Assembly (NCBI GenBank): GCA_036186865.1
Contig: AP025040.1
Location: 12,463,736-12,527,735 of the forward strand
Length of the DNA: 64,000 nt
DNA from: Eustoma russellianum
Taxonomy: Eukaryota > Streptophyta > Magnoliopsida > Gentianales > Gentianaceae
Direction: 5' to 3'
Of the stretch, positions 46,441-57,323 are shown in pieces. The first letter of the stretch is position 1, and every line of letters starts with the position of its first letter. The notes below the pieces were generated by a model. It did not search any database, had not been told where the DNA came from, and saw nothing but the letters and a program-made list of their open reading frames with translations. Made by a program: the position numbers and the translations under genes.

Positions 46441-46839
46441 TTGATTTTGTCTTGATCCGTCCATAAACACTAGATAGTAAATGACGCCCATGAACTTGAA
46501 AATAAAAAATAAAATAAAATTTGGCTGTAGTCCCTGCTGGTCCCTCTTGTCCATTACACTTCTTATTTCAATACAAATGCTCAAAGAAAAAGATGCGCGG
46601 TTAGCTTTCTTTTCTTTCCTAAGTATTTCTCTGACTGAGGATGCACTCAATTGGGCAGACCGCAAGATTTCATGCGCGGTTAGCCACTTCATTGACAATT
46701 GGCCGGACGATCAATCAAATCAACCTTCTTCCCGGCCTGGAGAACTAAAAGTAGATTGGACCCAACTGTCAATGTCGATCCCAGCGTCCTCATCAGAGTT
46801 CTGATCTTTAAATTCTTCCCAACTTGAAAGACCTAAGCT

Positions 46840-47068
46840 TGTTAGAAGAACAAATTGATTTGCAGAATTTTTCTTTCTTGTATTCAATCGTTATACATCA
46901 CCTATCCTTTTATAGTGTACACTTTTTGCTGTACAAGGAAACCTAATCAATCACTTTAATTTTCTGATTTGACTATCTATACATGGTATGATTTACATCC
47001 TAATTTAACGCAATCAATCTCTAACTTTACGTAATCAATCCTTATCTTGATTTAGTCAATCTTCAACA
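46840..47068 (-). repeat. Element B 3' LTR
   Basis: A 229-base LTR with TG...CA ends. The last gag-pol codons run to its inner edge, with the stop codon just inside the LTR (47065-47063). Confidence 0.92.
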
Positions 47069-50000
47069 CTCCCCCTCAAGTTGAACGGTGGGGTCTTCAA
47101 TGTTCAACTTGCGAAGGACACTTGTGAATATTCGCCCATTAACTGCCTTAGTAAGTATATCTGCAAGTTGATCTTCTGATCGAACGAATGGTAGAGCAAT
47201 AATCCCACTATCAAGCTTTTCTTTAATGAAATGTCGATCAATTTCGATGTGCTTCGTTCTGTCGTGCTGGACTGGATTTTCTGAGATGCTGATAGAAGCT
47301 TTGTTGTCACAATTCAAACGCGTTGGTCTCTCCGTTGAGAAGCCGAGCTCTCCCATAAGTTTTTGTAGCCACAAGACTTCGGTGATACCTTTGACAATAC
47401 CTCGGAATTCTGCTTCTGCACTGGATAGCGCTACTACCGATTGCTTCTTACTTCGCCAAGTTACGAGATTACCCCCAACTAAAGTGAGATATCCTGATGT
47501 AGAACGTCTGTCCACTACATTTCCAGCCCAATCTGCGTCGGTGTATGCTTCAATATTCAGATGTCCGTGGTTTTGAAATACGATACCCCGTCCCGGTGTG
47601 CCCTTTAGATACCTCAGGATCCTAAACACTGCCTCAAGATGATGTTTCTGGGGACTGTGCATAAACTGGCTTACAACTCCAACGGCAAAGGCAATATCTG
47701 GTCGTGTGTGAGACAAGTAAATCAGCTTTCCGACCAACCTCTGGTACTGTTCTCGATCTACTAGGGGCTCTTCTGATACGACTTCTAACTTCTGATTCGG
47801 AACCATTGGTGTTTCGACTGGTTTTCCATCCAACAGTCCTACTTCAGTCAGTAGGTCCAATATGTATTTGCGCTGGGATATATAGACTCCTCGCTTTGAC
47901 CTTAGCACCTCAATGCCCAAGAAGTATTTGAGCCCTCCAAGGTCTTTCATCTCGAATTATGTGAATAAGTGATCCCTGAGTCGAGAAATTTCGTTAGTAT
48001 CATTTCCAGTAATAATCATATCATCAACATAAATAATAAGACATGTAATACAACTTCCCTGTTTCTTAAAGAAGAGGGTGTGATCAGCATTGCTTTGTCT
48101 GTATCCATCCTTTTTCATTACGGCTGTGAAGCTGCCAAACCAAGCTCGGGGTGACTGTTTAAGACCATATAACGCTTTCTTTAGTCGACATACCTGAGAG
48201 GACCCAAACCCTTCAGTGAACCCTGGTGGTGGTACCATGTACACTTCTTCTTTCAATTCTCCGTGTAGGAATGCATTTTTTACGTCAAACTGTTGTAAAG
48301 GCCAATTTTGATTAACAGCAATGGAGAACAGAACCCGTATAGTGTCTATTCGTGCCACAGGGGAGAAGGTTTCTGAATAGTCAATGCCATACGTTTGAGT
48401 GTATCCCTTTGCCACCAGTCTGGCTTTATACCTTTCAACACTTCCATCCGCTTTGTACTTGACTGTGAAAACCCATCTGCATCCCACAGGTTTTTTTCCG
48501 GGGGGTAACTCACATTTTTCCCAAGTTTGGTTCATTCTTAGTGCGTCCATTTCTGCATCCATAGCTTGTTTCCATTGTGGTTGTTTACATGCTTCTTCCA
48601 CATCGTGAGGGATTTGCTCATTACATATGGTGGTGAAAAAGCTATGTGCGGTTTCTGATACATGCTTTGGAAATGCCTCGACAGGATATTTAGTGGCTTG
48701 AGCAAGTTTGGTTGATGAATACCTGACTGGTGGTACTCCTCTGTTTTTCCTGGGCGGAAGTGTGCGTCCCTGATTCTCTGAAGAAAGGTTAGTACAGTCC
48801 ATGTGTAAAGAGCTTTCAATTTGTAATTCAGGTGAGTGGATAACATTCATGTGATCATGCAATGGTGAGTCGTGTGAGTCAGTACCAGAAGAATGAATGG
48901 AGTCATCAGTATGTATACTACTGTTTACCTGTTGCAGCTCGTTCATCCGGGGATCATCACTGACAGGCCTGGAACCGGTGTCATTATTATCATGGATCGC
49001 CGTGGAGTAGTCGGCGTTATCTACTTGTCGTGGCTCAATTGTCGACCAGTGTGGCGCTGACAGCCAATCGAGAGTATCGACATTAGGTATCTCCCCCTGA
49101 GACTGAGATTGGGTGGCAAAAAATGGTTCGGTTTCAAGGAAGGTGCAGTTCATTGTGATGATGATACGACGAGTACGAGGATTGTAACAGCGGTATCCCC
49201 TTTGGGTAGAGGCGTATCCGACAAAGGCACATTTCTCAGCACAGGGGTCGAATTTATGTCGGTGATTTTTGGAGATATGGACAAAAACAGTGCACCCAAA
49301 CACTTTGGGTGGTAGGGTCATGATTGAGGGAATTGTGGTTTGGGTGGCCAGTACTTGGAGTGGGGTTTGATGATGAAGTATGGATGTGGGTAAGCGGTTA
49401 CTTAAGTATGTGGCAGTAGCCACTGCCTCTGGCCAAAAAACCTGAGGAACATGACCGTCAAGCATCATAGCTCGTGTCATTTCTAGCAAAGTCCGATTTT
49501 TCCGTTCAGCTACTCCGTTTTGTTCAGGAGTACCGGAACAAGAGGTTTGATGAACCAGCCCATGATCAGAAAAATAATTTTTGAGTGCCCCATCAAGATA
49601 TTCCCCACCATTGTCAGTTCGAAGAATTTGAATGGAAGTACGGAATTATGTTGTAATCATTTTATGGAATTCGACGAATTTTGTAGCAACTTCTGATTTA
49701 TGTTTAATAATGTATATCCATGTCATGCGAGAACAATCATCAATAAATGTGACAAAGTATCGATAACCAAGTGGCGTAGACTGTGGGGCAGGTCCCCATA
49801 CATCTGAATGGACTAAAGAAAATATTTTCTCAACACGAGTATTATTAGACCGATATGTTCCTCGAGGCTGTTTGGCCCGGAGACAAGTGGTACAGGTTAA
49901 ATCTGGTAATTTATTCAAATGGGAGGAAAATAAGTCTGGAAATAAAAATTTAAGATAACTAAACGACGAATGTCCTAACCGGCGATGCCAGAGCCACAAC

Positions 50001-51949
50001 TGACGAGTAACTGTACCGGCGGCAAGATTAGACCGGCCCTGCTGCTCTACAGTGTCCACATAATAAAGTCCACCGGTCTCAGTACCACGTCCAATGATGG
50101 TCCCCGTATGAATGTCCTGCAATAAACAAAAAGAAGGATACATAAGGACTACGCAATCCAATTCTTTAGTAATCTGACTGACCGACAATAATTTGGTAGA
50201 CAGGGAAGGCACAAACAAGCAATGAGGTACAGTAATTTCAGGAGTAATGGTAATGGTCCCTCCTCCTTTAACAGGGATAATTTCACCACTAGCAGTTTCA
50301 ACATGGGATTTTACTGGAGGTGTATGACTGATAAAATCAGTGGGGTCAAATGACATAGTGTCAGTGGCCCCACAATCAATTATCCAACGAGAATTGTGAC
50401 TAGTATGGGATTGACTGCTTTGATATGCAACCGTAGTTTTGTGAGGGGTATTGGTGGTATTATAAGTGGTAAGAGGACTTTTCTGGAATTTACTGGAAGT
50501 TTGAGGGGCAGATGTGGCATTTGGTGAAACCTCTGGGGTGGATATGATACTGTTTGAAAACTGAGGGACTACTCTGGTGGATTGGAGGTATTTTACGGGT
50601 GACCTGTAGTTTTCGGACAGTGCAGGGACTGAATTAGTAATTTCTGCATGAACTGTATTAACATTTCCAGAAACATAAGGGACTAGGGGAGTAATATCAG
50701 AGTATAAATAAGGTTGGGGGCTAGGGTTTCCCTCAAGCCCCCATCTACCTGCCGCCGCTGTGTTCCCTCTAGCATTTTCTGGATTCTTCTCCTGCGTTCC
50801 ACCCGTCTGGTTTATGTGTTCTGCTTCTGGCAGCCCCATCCTTCTCTCCTCTATGCCTCTATCCTCTTCTTCGCCATGGGGGATGGAGATGCTGTTGACT
50901 GCTGCCCCTGTTCCACCGAAGGCGGTAGTGGTCACCTTCTTTCCCTCCCACCAATCCGGGTAACCTAGCAACTGAAAGCACTGATCCTTCGTATGGCCCT
51001 TCTTTTTGCAGTGGTTACACGTTAGGTGGCTTTTATCTGCTTTCCCCTCCCGCAATGATGTGTTTGAGCGGGATGGGTTAGCTGACTGTCCCTGTTTGCT
51101 TCGATTCTTTCCAAAGACTGGAGCTTTTCCAGTCAGTCCCTGCCCTACTCCCAGTGAGGACTCTGTTTCTGAGGGAGGTTGTCCCCTGAGCACACTATTC
51201 CGGGCTTCTGCCCGGCGGATTTCTGCGAAGGCTGCCTCCACCGTAGGCAGCGGGTCTCTTTTGACTATCTCCCTTTTTTCCTGTTCAAACTGGTCTCCAA
51301 TAGCCATTAAAAATTGATATAATCGAAATACCTGAGTTTTTTGATGATACAGACGGATATCCTCCGGACAGTGCATAGGGTTTGGATCTTTGGTGTCAAT
51401 TGACACCCAGACATCTTGGAGCCTATTCCAGCAGTCTTCAACGCTGCCACTTCCCTGTCGAATAGAGCTGGCCTTCTTGTATAAGTCGAAAACTTGAAGG
51501 CCATCTCCTCCCATGCCATAGGTGAGAGCTAGGCCATCCCACAGTGCCTTGGCTGTGGGATACCTAGTTATATTACTTATCATTGTGGGTTCTACATTCT
51601 GCAGTATCCAGGTAAAAACTCTATTGTCATCCTGCTCCTATCCGATATAACTCGGATCAGTTGGTAATGGTGGTTGAGGATTTCCAGTTAAATGGGCAAT
51701 CTTGCCCTGGCCAAGAATGGCCCGATATATCACTGTGGACCACAGTGAATAATTACTGCTATTTAGTTTGACTGAGATGTGTAATGTCTCAGGTCCGGGT
51801 GTCACGACTGGTTGCGGTGGTGGAGGAGATCGGAGACTGTCCCGAAGAATTTGGGCTACTTGTAGTGCCAAATCTCCGGGAACAGTGTTTGATGGTGTTT
51901 CTGGTGCGGAGGTGGAAGATGTGGCTTCAGTTTTTCCAGTCTCTGACAT
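47063..51949 (-). pseudogene. Element B gag-pol with three in-frame stops
   Basis: One frame of about 1,628 codons. Gag starts at 51949 (the zinc knuckle CNHCKKKGHTKDQC is at about 51020-50980). Protease follows at about 50385 with D-C-G-A at the active site, where Copia usually has D-S-G-A. Then come integrase (HRRLGH...CTTC zinc finger, DVWGP), reverse transcriptase (QQFDVKNAFLHGE; YVDD at about 48032-48021) and RNase H (YTDADWAG; SSAEAEF; DNKASI). Stops are TAG at 51640-51638, TAA at 49648-49646 and TAA at 47959-47957, with no frameshift. All other coding sequence is open. The three stops prevent a full polyprotein. Confidence 0.92.
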
Positions 51950-52137
51950 GTTTGTATCTGTTTATGTGGATCGGTTTTGTGAGAGCAAACTTGATTGAGC
52001 AACACAGTTCTTCCTGTGATGGCCAATCTGGTCTTAGCCGTATGGCTGAGGAGGGTTTCAGGCAATGATGAATTATTTTCTGAGCCTAGTTCTCAGAAAC
52101 TTTAAATTCAGAGAGGAAGTGTCCTGCTCTGATACCA

Positions 52138-52371
52138 TGTTAGAAGAACAAATTGATTTGCAGAATTTTTCTTTCTTGTATTCAATCGTTATACATCACC
52201 TATCCTTTTATAGTGTACACTTTTTGCTGTACAAGGAAACCTAATCAATCACTTTAATTTTCTGATTTGACTATCTATACATGGTATGATTTACATCCTA
52301 ATTTAACGCAATCAATCTCTAACTTTACGTAATCAATCCTTATCTTGATTTAGTCAATCTTCAACGTAACA
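52138..52371 (-). repeat. Element B 5' LTR
   Basis: 234 bases: the 229-base LTR plus a 5-base insertion (on the minus strand TGTT-ACGTT-GAAG instead of TGTT-GAAG). With this insertion counted as part of the LTR, the element has proper TG...CA ends and a perfect AAGCT target duplication. Confidence 0.85.
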
Positions 52372-52577
52372 AAGCTTTCCCCCTCCAAAGTGACTCACCA
52401 AAATCGGGGTTGAATGACATTCGGAAAAGGGTTCGCAATCCTTCATCCAGTGACTACAGGTTTATAACAATGATTTTATTGTGGTTAAAAGAGTAATCCT
52501 CCCAAGCAAGCATAGACCATCTTTTGAGACAATTTTTTATTACAGCAGATAGGGAAGGGGTAACGTTGTTGTCGGAA

Positions 52578-52775
52578 TATGATGTAATAAAGTAAAATGA
52601 CTCGTTAAATTGGCTGCGCTCGACATAGCTTGACGCTCATTATGGGTCATCCGAAAATAACATGTCTGTTTCTAACACATGGGTATAGTTACGTACATAG
52701 GATCTTCCTATATCCAGCCAAAGGCAAGATCCTCTAGGTAAGCAGGATCCTCTAGGTGATGTTGTTGTAGATAGT
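52578..52775 (+). mobile_element. SINE-like repeat, family 3
   Basis: AAATTGGCTGCGCTCGACAT, AGCTTGACGC, ATTATGGGTCATCCG and GTTTCTAACACATGGGTATAG match the other copies. A short tandem repeat, AGGATCCTCTAGGT, follows near 52727-52760. Confidence 0.5.
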
Positions 52776-52779
52776 GAAG

Positions 52780-53460
52780 GGGTAAAAGTGAAAGTAAAGA
52801 TAAATACTACCAATAATATTCTGGCTAATCATGACACCATCTTCCTGATGCATTCTTATATTTTACTTAATCCCTCGATTCTTAGCAACTGATTATGGCA
52901 AAGACGAATAAATAGACGCCTTGTAATTAACGTTAATATGGATAAGTTCGTCCATAATTATATAAACCAACAAATTTAGATTCTAGTATATGGACTGGCT
53001 TACAGTTAGCTTTCTCACCAACCAAACACCACTGGAAGCTTTGTTCTAAAGCGAAATAATCCCGTGTACAGCTGAAGTACAGCTTCGTTTTTGGTAATTT
53101 CTTTTAATAACATCAACAATTCGTATAAACTGTGATATCCAACAACTTGATAAGCATAAGCCAGTTTTGCAAGTTAACTAGATTATTTTATCAAACACGT
53201 AAATCACGAGCTAAAGAAAAACTTATGAAAAAAAAAACTCAAGCTTGGATTTTTAAATTCAGCAAAGTAAATGGGAAGTTTGTTTCATCTTGCATTTTTT
53301 TTTAGTTTTTTATTTTTAGTGTTTTGCTTATTTTTTTTTATAGATGAAACATAGGCTAGTACAGAATAAGTCGCTATAATACATGGAGCATCCAAATAAA
53401 CCATAATACCAAGTGGAAGAACCACTATAATACATACAAGTAAATCATAGAAATGGTGAC
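52780..53460. other. AT-rich spacer
   Basis: No gene, RNA or clear repeat is recognised between the Copia element and the SINE at 53461. Confidence 0.45.
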
Positions 53461-53700
53461 TCCGAGGCATAACTTAGTTGGTATTTAGGTTGTGATTTGT
53501 TTTAAGAGGGCAAGTGTTCGAATCCAGAGATACGCGTATAGTGTGTGTGTTCCACTGATGCTAGGCCGAATACCTTGTTTACGGGAGGACACCTTGTGTA
53601 AGTCACTGCGTAAGTCCTCACTCAACCTAAGAGGCCGTTGAGCTCATGATTTGCATTTTCCGCAATGGTTGGAGCTGAGCCAAGGAATGACCTTTGCTCC
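53461..53700 (+). mobile_element. tRNA-derived SINE, family 2
   Basis: CGAGGCATAACTTAGTTGGTA (A-box region), GTGTTCGAATCC (B-box), GATGCTAGGCCGAATACC and CCTAAGAGGCCGTTGAGCTC match the family. It ends about 55 bases before the Sirevirus-type element. Confidence 0.6.
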
Positions 53701-53755
53701 AAATCATGGAAATGACTTGCCACCTAGCACTTCTTGATCTCGGATTCTCACTTTT

Positions 53756-55242
53756 TGTTAGATCATGTTAAGTTTTGATGATTTGCACATTTTGGCACAT
53801 TGAACAACCCATTAGGCGCTTCATGTGTGTTGTTTGAAGTCAGAATACTTCGAACGCCTACATTAGGCGCTTAATGTACCTTGGTGGAGTCACGTACACT
53901 TCGAACGCCTAGATTAGGCGCTTTATGTGAAGTGTCTGGGCATGCGAACACTTCGAACGCCTAGATTAGGCGCTTCATGTGAGTGTTTGTAAAATAGGAC
54001 ACATTGAACGCCTGATTAGGCGCTTTATGTGACCTGTTGAAAAGTGCGAACACTTTGAACGCCTCTTTAGGCGCTTTATGCAGTCCACCATGCCAAAAGT
54101 ACTTTTCCCCTGGCTGGGCACGTACTCCTATGTACTTTCTCTGATTAAAAGTCAGAGTTAGTTCGAACAAGCGTGAAGTGCCACATTAAGCGCTTCATGT
54201 GACTTCGAACGCCTTAAGAAGCCCACATTAGGCGCTTGATGTGACTTCGAACGACTGTTCATTTTCACATCAAGCGCTCAATGTCACATCGAACGCCTGT
54301 GCTTTTGCACATTAGGCGCTTCATGTGACCAACGTTACAAAGGTCTTGAACTTCACTTTTTAACATCAGTTGACTCTTTGTACCCTCTCTTTTTAGTGTC
54401 TTTTTTGCAGACTCCTCTCTGTTGAAGTTTCTCAGGTTTCCTTTCTTGGCATTCATTTTGAAATCTCTCCAAGAATGTTGCTACATGCCAAAGGGAGATC
54501 TCCAATGATGAGGACTCACCAACACATGATGCCAAAACCCATTAATGTCAGTGCAGAGGGTTTCAAACGGGAAGAAACTTTGAAGTTGATAAAATAGGGT
54601 TTCTTCCACATTCTTCTCCAACTTTCTACTTCACAAGCTCTCAAGTGCTCTCAAGCTCAAGCTCTCAAAATAGTTGTAAATCTTTGTATACTTTTACTTT
54701 ATTGTTGAGAGTGTTTATTGTAAGAAGAAGAGTCTTCTTCTTGGTGAGATTCTCTGTGAGAGATTTGGTAGACTGTTGGTCAAGGAGCAAGGGTGTTCTT
54801 TGTTTAAGATTTCTAAACTTTGAAGGGGTTGTTGATAGTGTGTGGTGCACTATTCTCCCTACAAGATTTCTTTGAGGGCAAAGAAGATCTTTGGAGGCAA
54901 GACTTCAAAGTGTTAGATCTCTTGGTTGTTGTCTAGGCAAGGTGCCTAGTTTGTATTTTCTTGATTTCGTTTTTTGATTGTTGTTTCCCCCAAAAAAAAA
55001 GAAATAACAATCCCCATTTCAAAATCCTTCTTGTGAAACACCAAGAAGGTAGAGGAGTAGAGTCTCTTGACTTGAACCTCTATACATAATCGTGTTCTTT
55101 CTTGTCTTTCAAGTTTTTATCTTTCAAAAGAACACATCCAAGTATCGGTTGCACTCTAAAACGAAAAATAGCCACAAAATATCCATACTTGGTGAACACA
55201 CTATTCAACCCCCCCTTCTAGTGTGTTCTAAGGGACCTAACA
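53756..55242 (+). repeat. Element C 5' LTR
   Basis: A 1,487-base LTR running from TGTTAGATCATG to GGACCTAACA. Its first 580 bases contain the palindrome array. A GATAAAATAGGG stretch near 54588 may be the promoter, followed by a leader with several CTCAAG repeats. Confidence 0.93.
53790..54335 (+). repeat. Palindrome array in the 5' LTR of element C
   Basis: About nine to ten repeats of a two-part unit: CTTCGAACGCCTA (TTCGAA core) followed by ATTAGGCGCTTTATGTGA (AGCGCT or GGCGCT core). Spacers vary in length. The same array is in the 3' LTR (61694-62239), and a related array occurs after pol (60545-60815). Confidence 0.85.
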
Positions 55243-55304
55243 ATTGGTATCAGAGCCTCATCTTGCTTATTTGAGTCCAAATACAAGATTTGATCATTTC
55301 TAGT

Positions 55305-57323
55305 ATGGATCCCTTTGTTTTTGATGATTTGGGTTCTCCTACTGCTGAAACCTCCAGAAGAAGGAGGCAGGCCTCTGTTGATGAGGATGTGAGTTCTCCT
55401 ACTGCTGATATTTCCAGAAGAAGGAGGCAGGAAACCCTATTCCCTTCTATCTCAAATGTTCATGTTAAAGTTCCCATGTTTGACCCTTTAAACTACCCAC
55501 TTTGGAAGTCAAACATGGAAACGTACTTGCGTTCTTGTTCTCACAGAATATGGGTTGAGGTCTCAAAAGGATCTATGATTCCCATTGATATTGATGATCC
55601 TTCCCCGGAGGAGGAGTTCCAGTTGGCCATAAATAGCAAGGCTCTTGCTATTTTAAATAGCTCTCTTTCCACAAATGAGAGAGCTCAGATTCAAGGTGTC
55701 CAATCCGCACATGAAGCTTGGACAAAGCTTGAGATGATCCACGAAGGAACTTCTCAAGTAAGAAAGGCCAAAAGGAGACAGTTGATAAAACAATTTTACA
55801 ACTTCACTGTCCCCAAAGGTGAAAAGATTGAAGAGTCCATCCAAAGGTTCACCAAACTTGTCAACCTTCTCAAAGCGGTTGGCAAGAAGATAGAACAAGA
55901 AGATTTAAACCATTGCTTCCTAAACAGTTTAGGAAGAGAATGGAATGCAAAAGTGACGGCCATCGAGGAGTCCAAGGATCTTGAAACAATCACCTTGGAC
56001 GAGTTATACGGGAATCTCATCACTTATGAGATTCATTTAGATGCACAAGAAAAGAATGATCCTATTCGCCAATCCTCAAAGGCGTTGGTCGTAGAGTCGG
56101 AGGACTCGGATGATGAAGTCGGACTTCTTGTCAAAAGATTCCGACGTATTGCAAGAAAAAATGGTGACGAAGCAAGGAGATTCGTCAAGGAAAGATACCC
56201 CAAGGACAAAGTGAAGGACCAAGAGAATAAATGCTACAAATGTGGGAAGCTTGGTCATTTCATGAAGGATTGTCGGGTGAAAGAGCCGCAACTCAAAGAC
56301 AAGAAGGCCATCTACCAAAGGAAGAAGGCCTTGCAAGCGGAGGTAGCCCATTGAGAGAGTTTTCTTTCCGGATCCGAAAGCGACAATGGCGATAGGGATG
56401 ATCTTGCACTCACGGGGGTGGTGGAAGATGATCTCGACAAGGAGTTCTTTGCACTAATGGCCATCGACGATGACAAGGAGGTATGCAACATTTCATCTCA
56501 TTATAAATTTATTGATGAACGAGATGATTTAATACAAGAAAATGATCTCCTTGATTTAAAATATCAACGTGTCAAGAAAGAATTTAGAGCATGCATAAAT
56601 GAGTACAATGACACGTTAGAAAATCACATTGCATTGCAACTTGAGCATGACATATTTTTAACAATGCATGTGATTGCACTTGAAGAGAAACATGATTTGA
56701 TGAAATCATGTGCTCAAGCCCTTGAGGATAAGAAAAATGATTCAAGGGTAGGTGCTAAAGAGAAAGAGAATAAGGATGCATCTAGGCCAAGCATGAAAGT
56801 TAAACCTAGTGTCATGTATGCATCTAAGAAGGGAAATAAAAAGGAACAAGCACAAGTGATCAAGGAGTCTAAAACCTCCTTGAAGAGGCAAAGGCATATG
56901 CCTAAACAAAAGGCTAATGCACCAAAGGTATCACAACCTTTGGTCCATGTTGTGAAACAAAAACCTTCTACTATTCCAAAGAAGGTGGTTCCTAAGAAGG
57001 AAACACGACATGTGCCAATGCACAAACATTCGCACAAGCATGCACCAACACACAAGCATACTCCTACATGTTTTTATTGTAATAGGAAAGGTCATGCAGA
57101 GAGAGTATGTAGAGCTAAGAATAATAAGAATCTTGTGTGGGTGCCGAAAGGCGAGATGAAGGTAACTAACCTTCAAGGACCCAAAATAAAAAGGGTACCA
57201 ACTTCATATGGTTCTTTTGTAGGCCCTAGCACTCAATGGAGAAAGCGAAGACAAGAAGGTCAAATGGGTCGTGGACAGTGGGTGTTCCAACCATATGACG
57301 GGAGACAAACGTCTCTTCCATAG
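55305..57323 (+). pseudogene. Element C gag region, interrupted
   Basis: The first ATG is at 55305. Residues about 15-50 contain a duplicated SPTA..SRRRRQ segment. A retrotransposon capsid-type region follows (FDPLNYPLWKSNM; TKLEMIHEGTSQVRKAKR), then the zinc knuckle CYKCGKLGHFMKDC (about 56231-56275). A TGA at 56352-56354 interrupts the frame. The same frame continues to 57323 with an acidic, coiled-coil-like part and a second knuckle, CFYCNRKGHAERVC, near 57070. Pol continues in another frame from about 57223. A one-base excess in the CCC run at 57224-57226 would account for the change. Confidence 0.88.

Larger units (their letters stand above)
38432..46804 (+). pseudogene. GRF: Growth-regulating factor (GRF) gene, damaged and transposon-interrupted
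   Basis: Exon relics: QLQ region (about 38432-38670; GPFTPSPWMNLEHQ, PVPSQLLIPLRKAFNPFG), WRC region (about 39038-39358; DPEPGGCRQTDGKKW, then PDQKYCDRHINKGRHRSRK, GHAVSGSTASKVA), and C-terminal region (about 46684-46804; HFIDNWP, WTQLSMSIPASSSEF). GRFs are nuclear factors that pair with GIF coactivators to drive leaf and flower growth. Damage: the first Gln of QLQ is Pro; a run of four T (39117-39120) shifts the frame inside the WRC finger; conserved Arg residues there are Gly, Gln and Leu; the C-terminal frame ends at a TGA soon after SSEF. Element A (39602-45451) sits between the WRC and C-terminal parts, and element B lies about 30 bases beyond the stop. The N-terminal exon and any middle exon are not recognised. 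Confidence 0.8.
46840..52371 (-). mobile_element. Element B: Copia LTR retrotransposon
   Basis: LTRs at 46840-47068 and 52138-52371 are identical wherever I compared them, except for a 5-base insertion in the right-hand copy near its outer end. On the minus strand the primer binding site TGGTATCAGAG directly follows the right-hand LTR, and a CTTGAGGGGGAG polypurine tract (47080-47069) precedes the left-hand LTR. The target duplication AAGCT is at 46835-46839 and 52372-52376. The interior holds one long Copia gag-pol frame with three stop codons. It inserted about 30 bases past the stop of the GRF relic, in its 3' untranslated region, in opposite orientation. Confidence 0.95.

Noticed and set aside
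53790..54335. CRISPR-like appearance of repeats with spacers
   Set aside because: Repeat units vary, spacers are uneven, the array is duplicated in the LTRs, and the genome is a plant's.
55653..56023. Minus-strand frames across gag of element C
   Set aside because: Shadows of the plus-strand gag frame, with no independent features.
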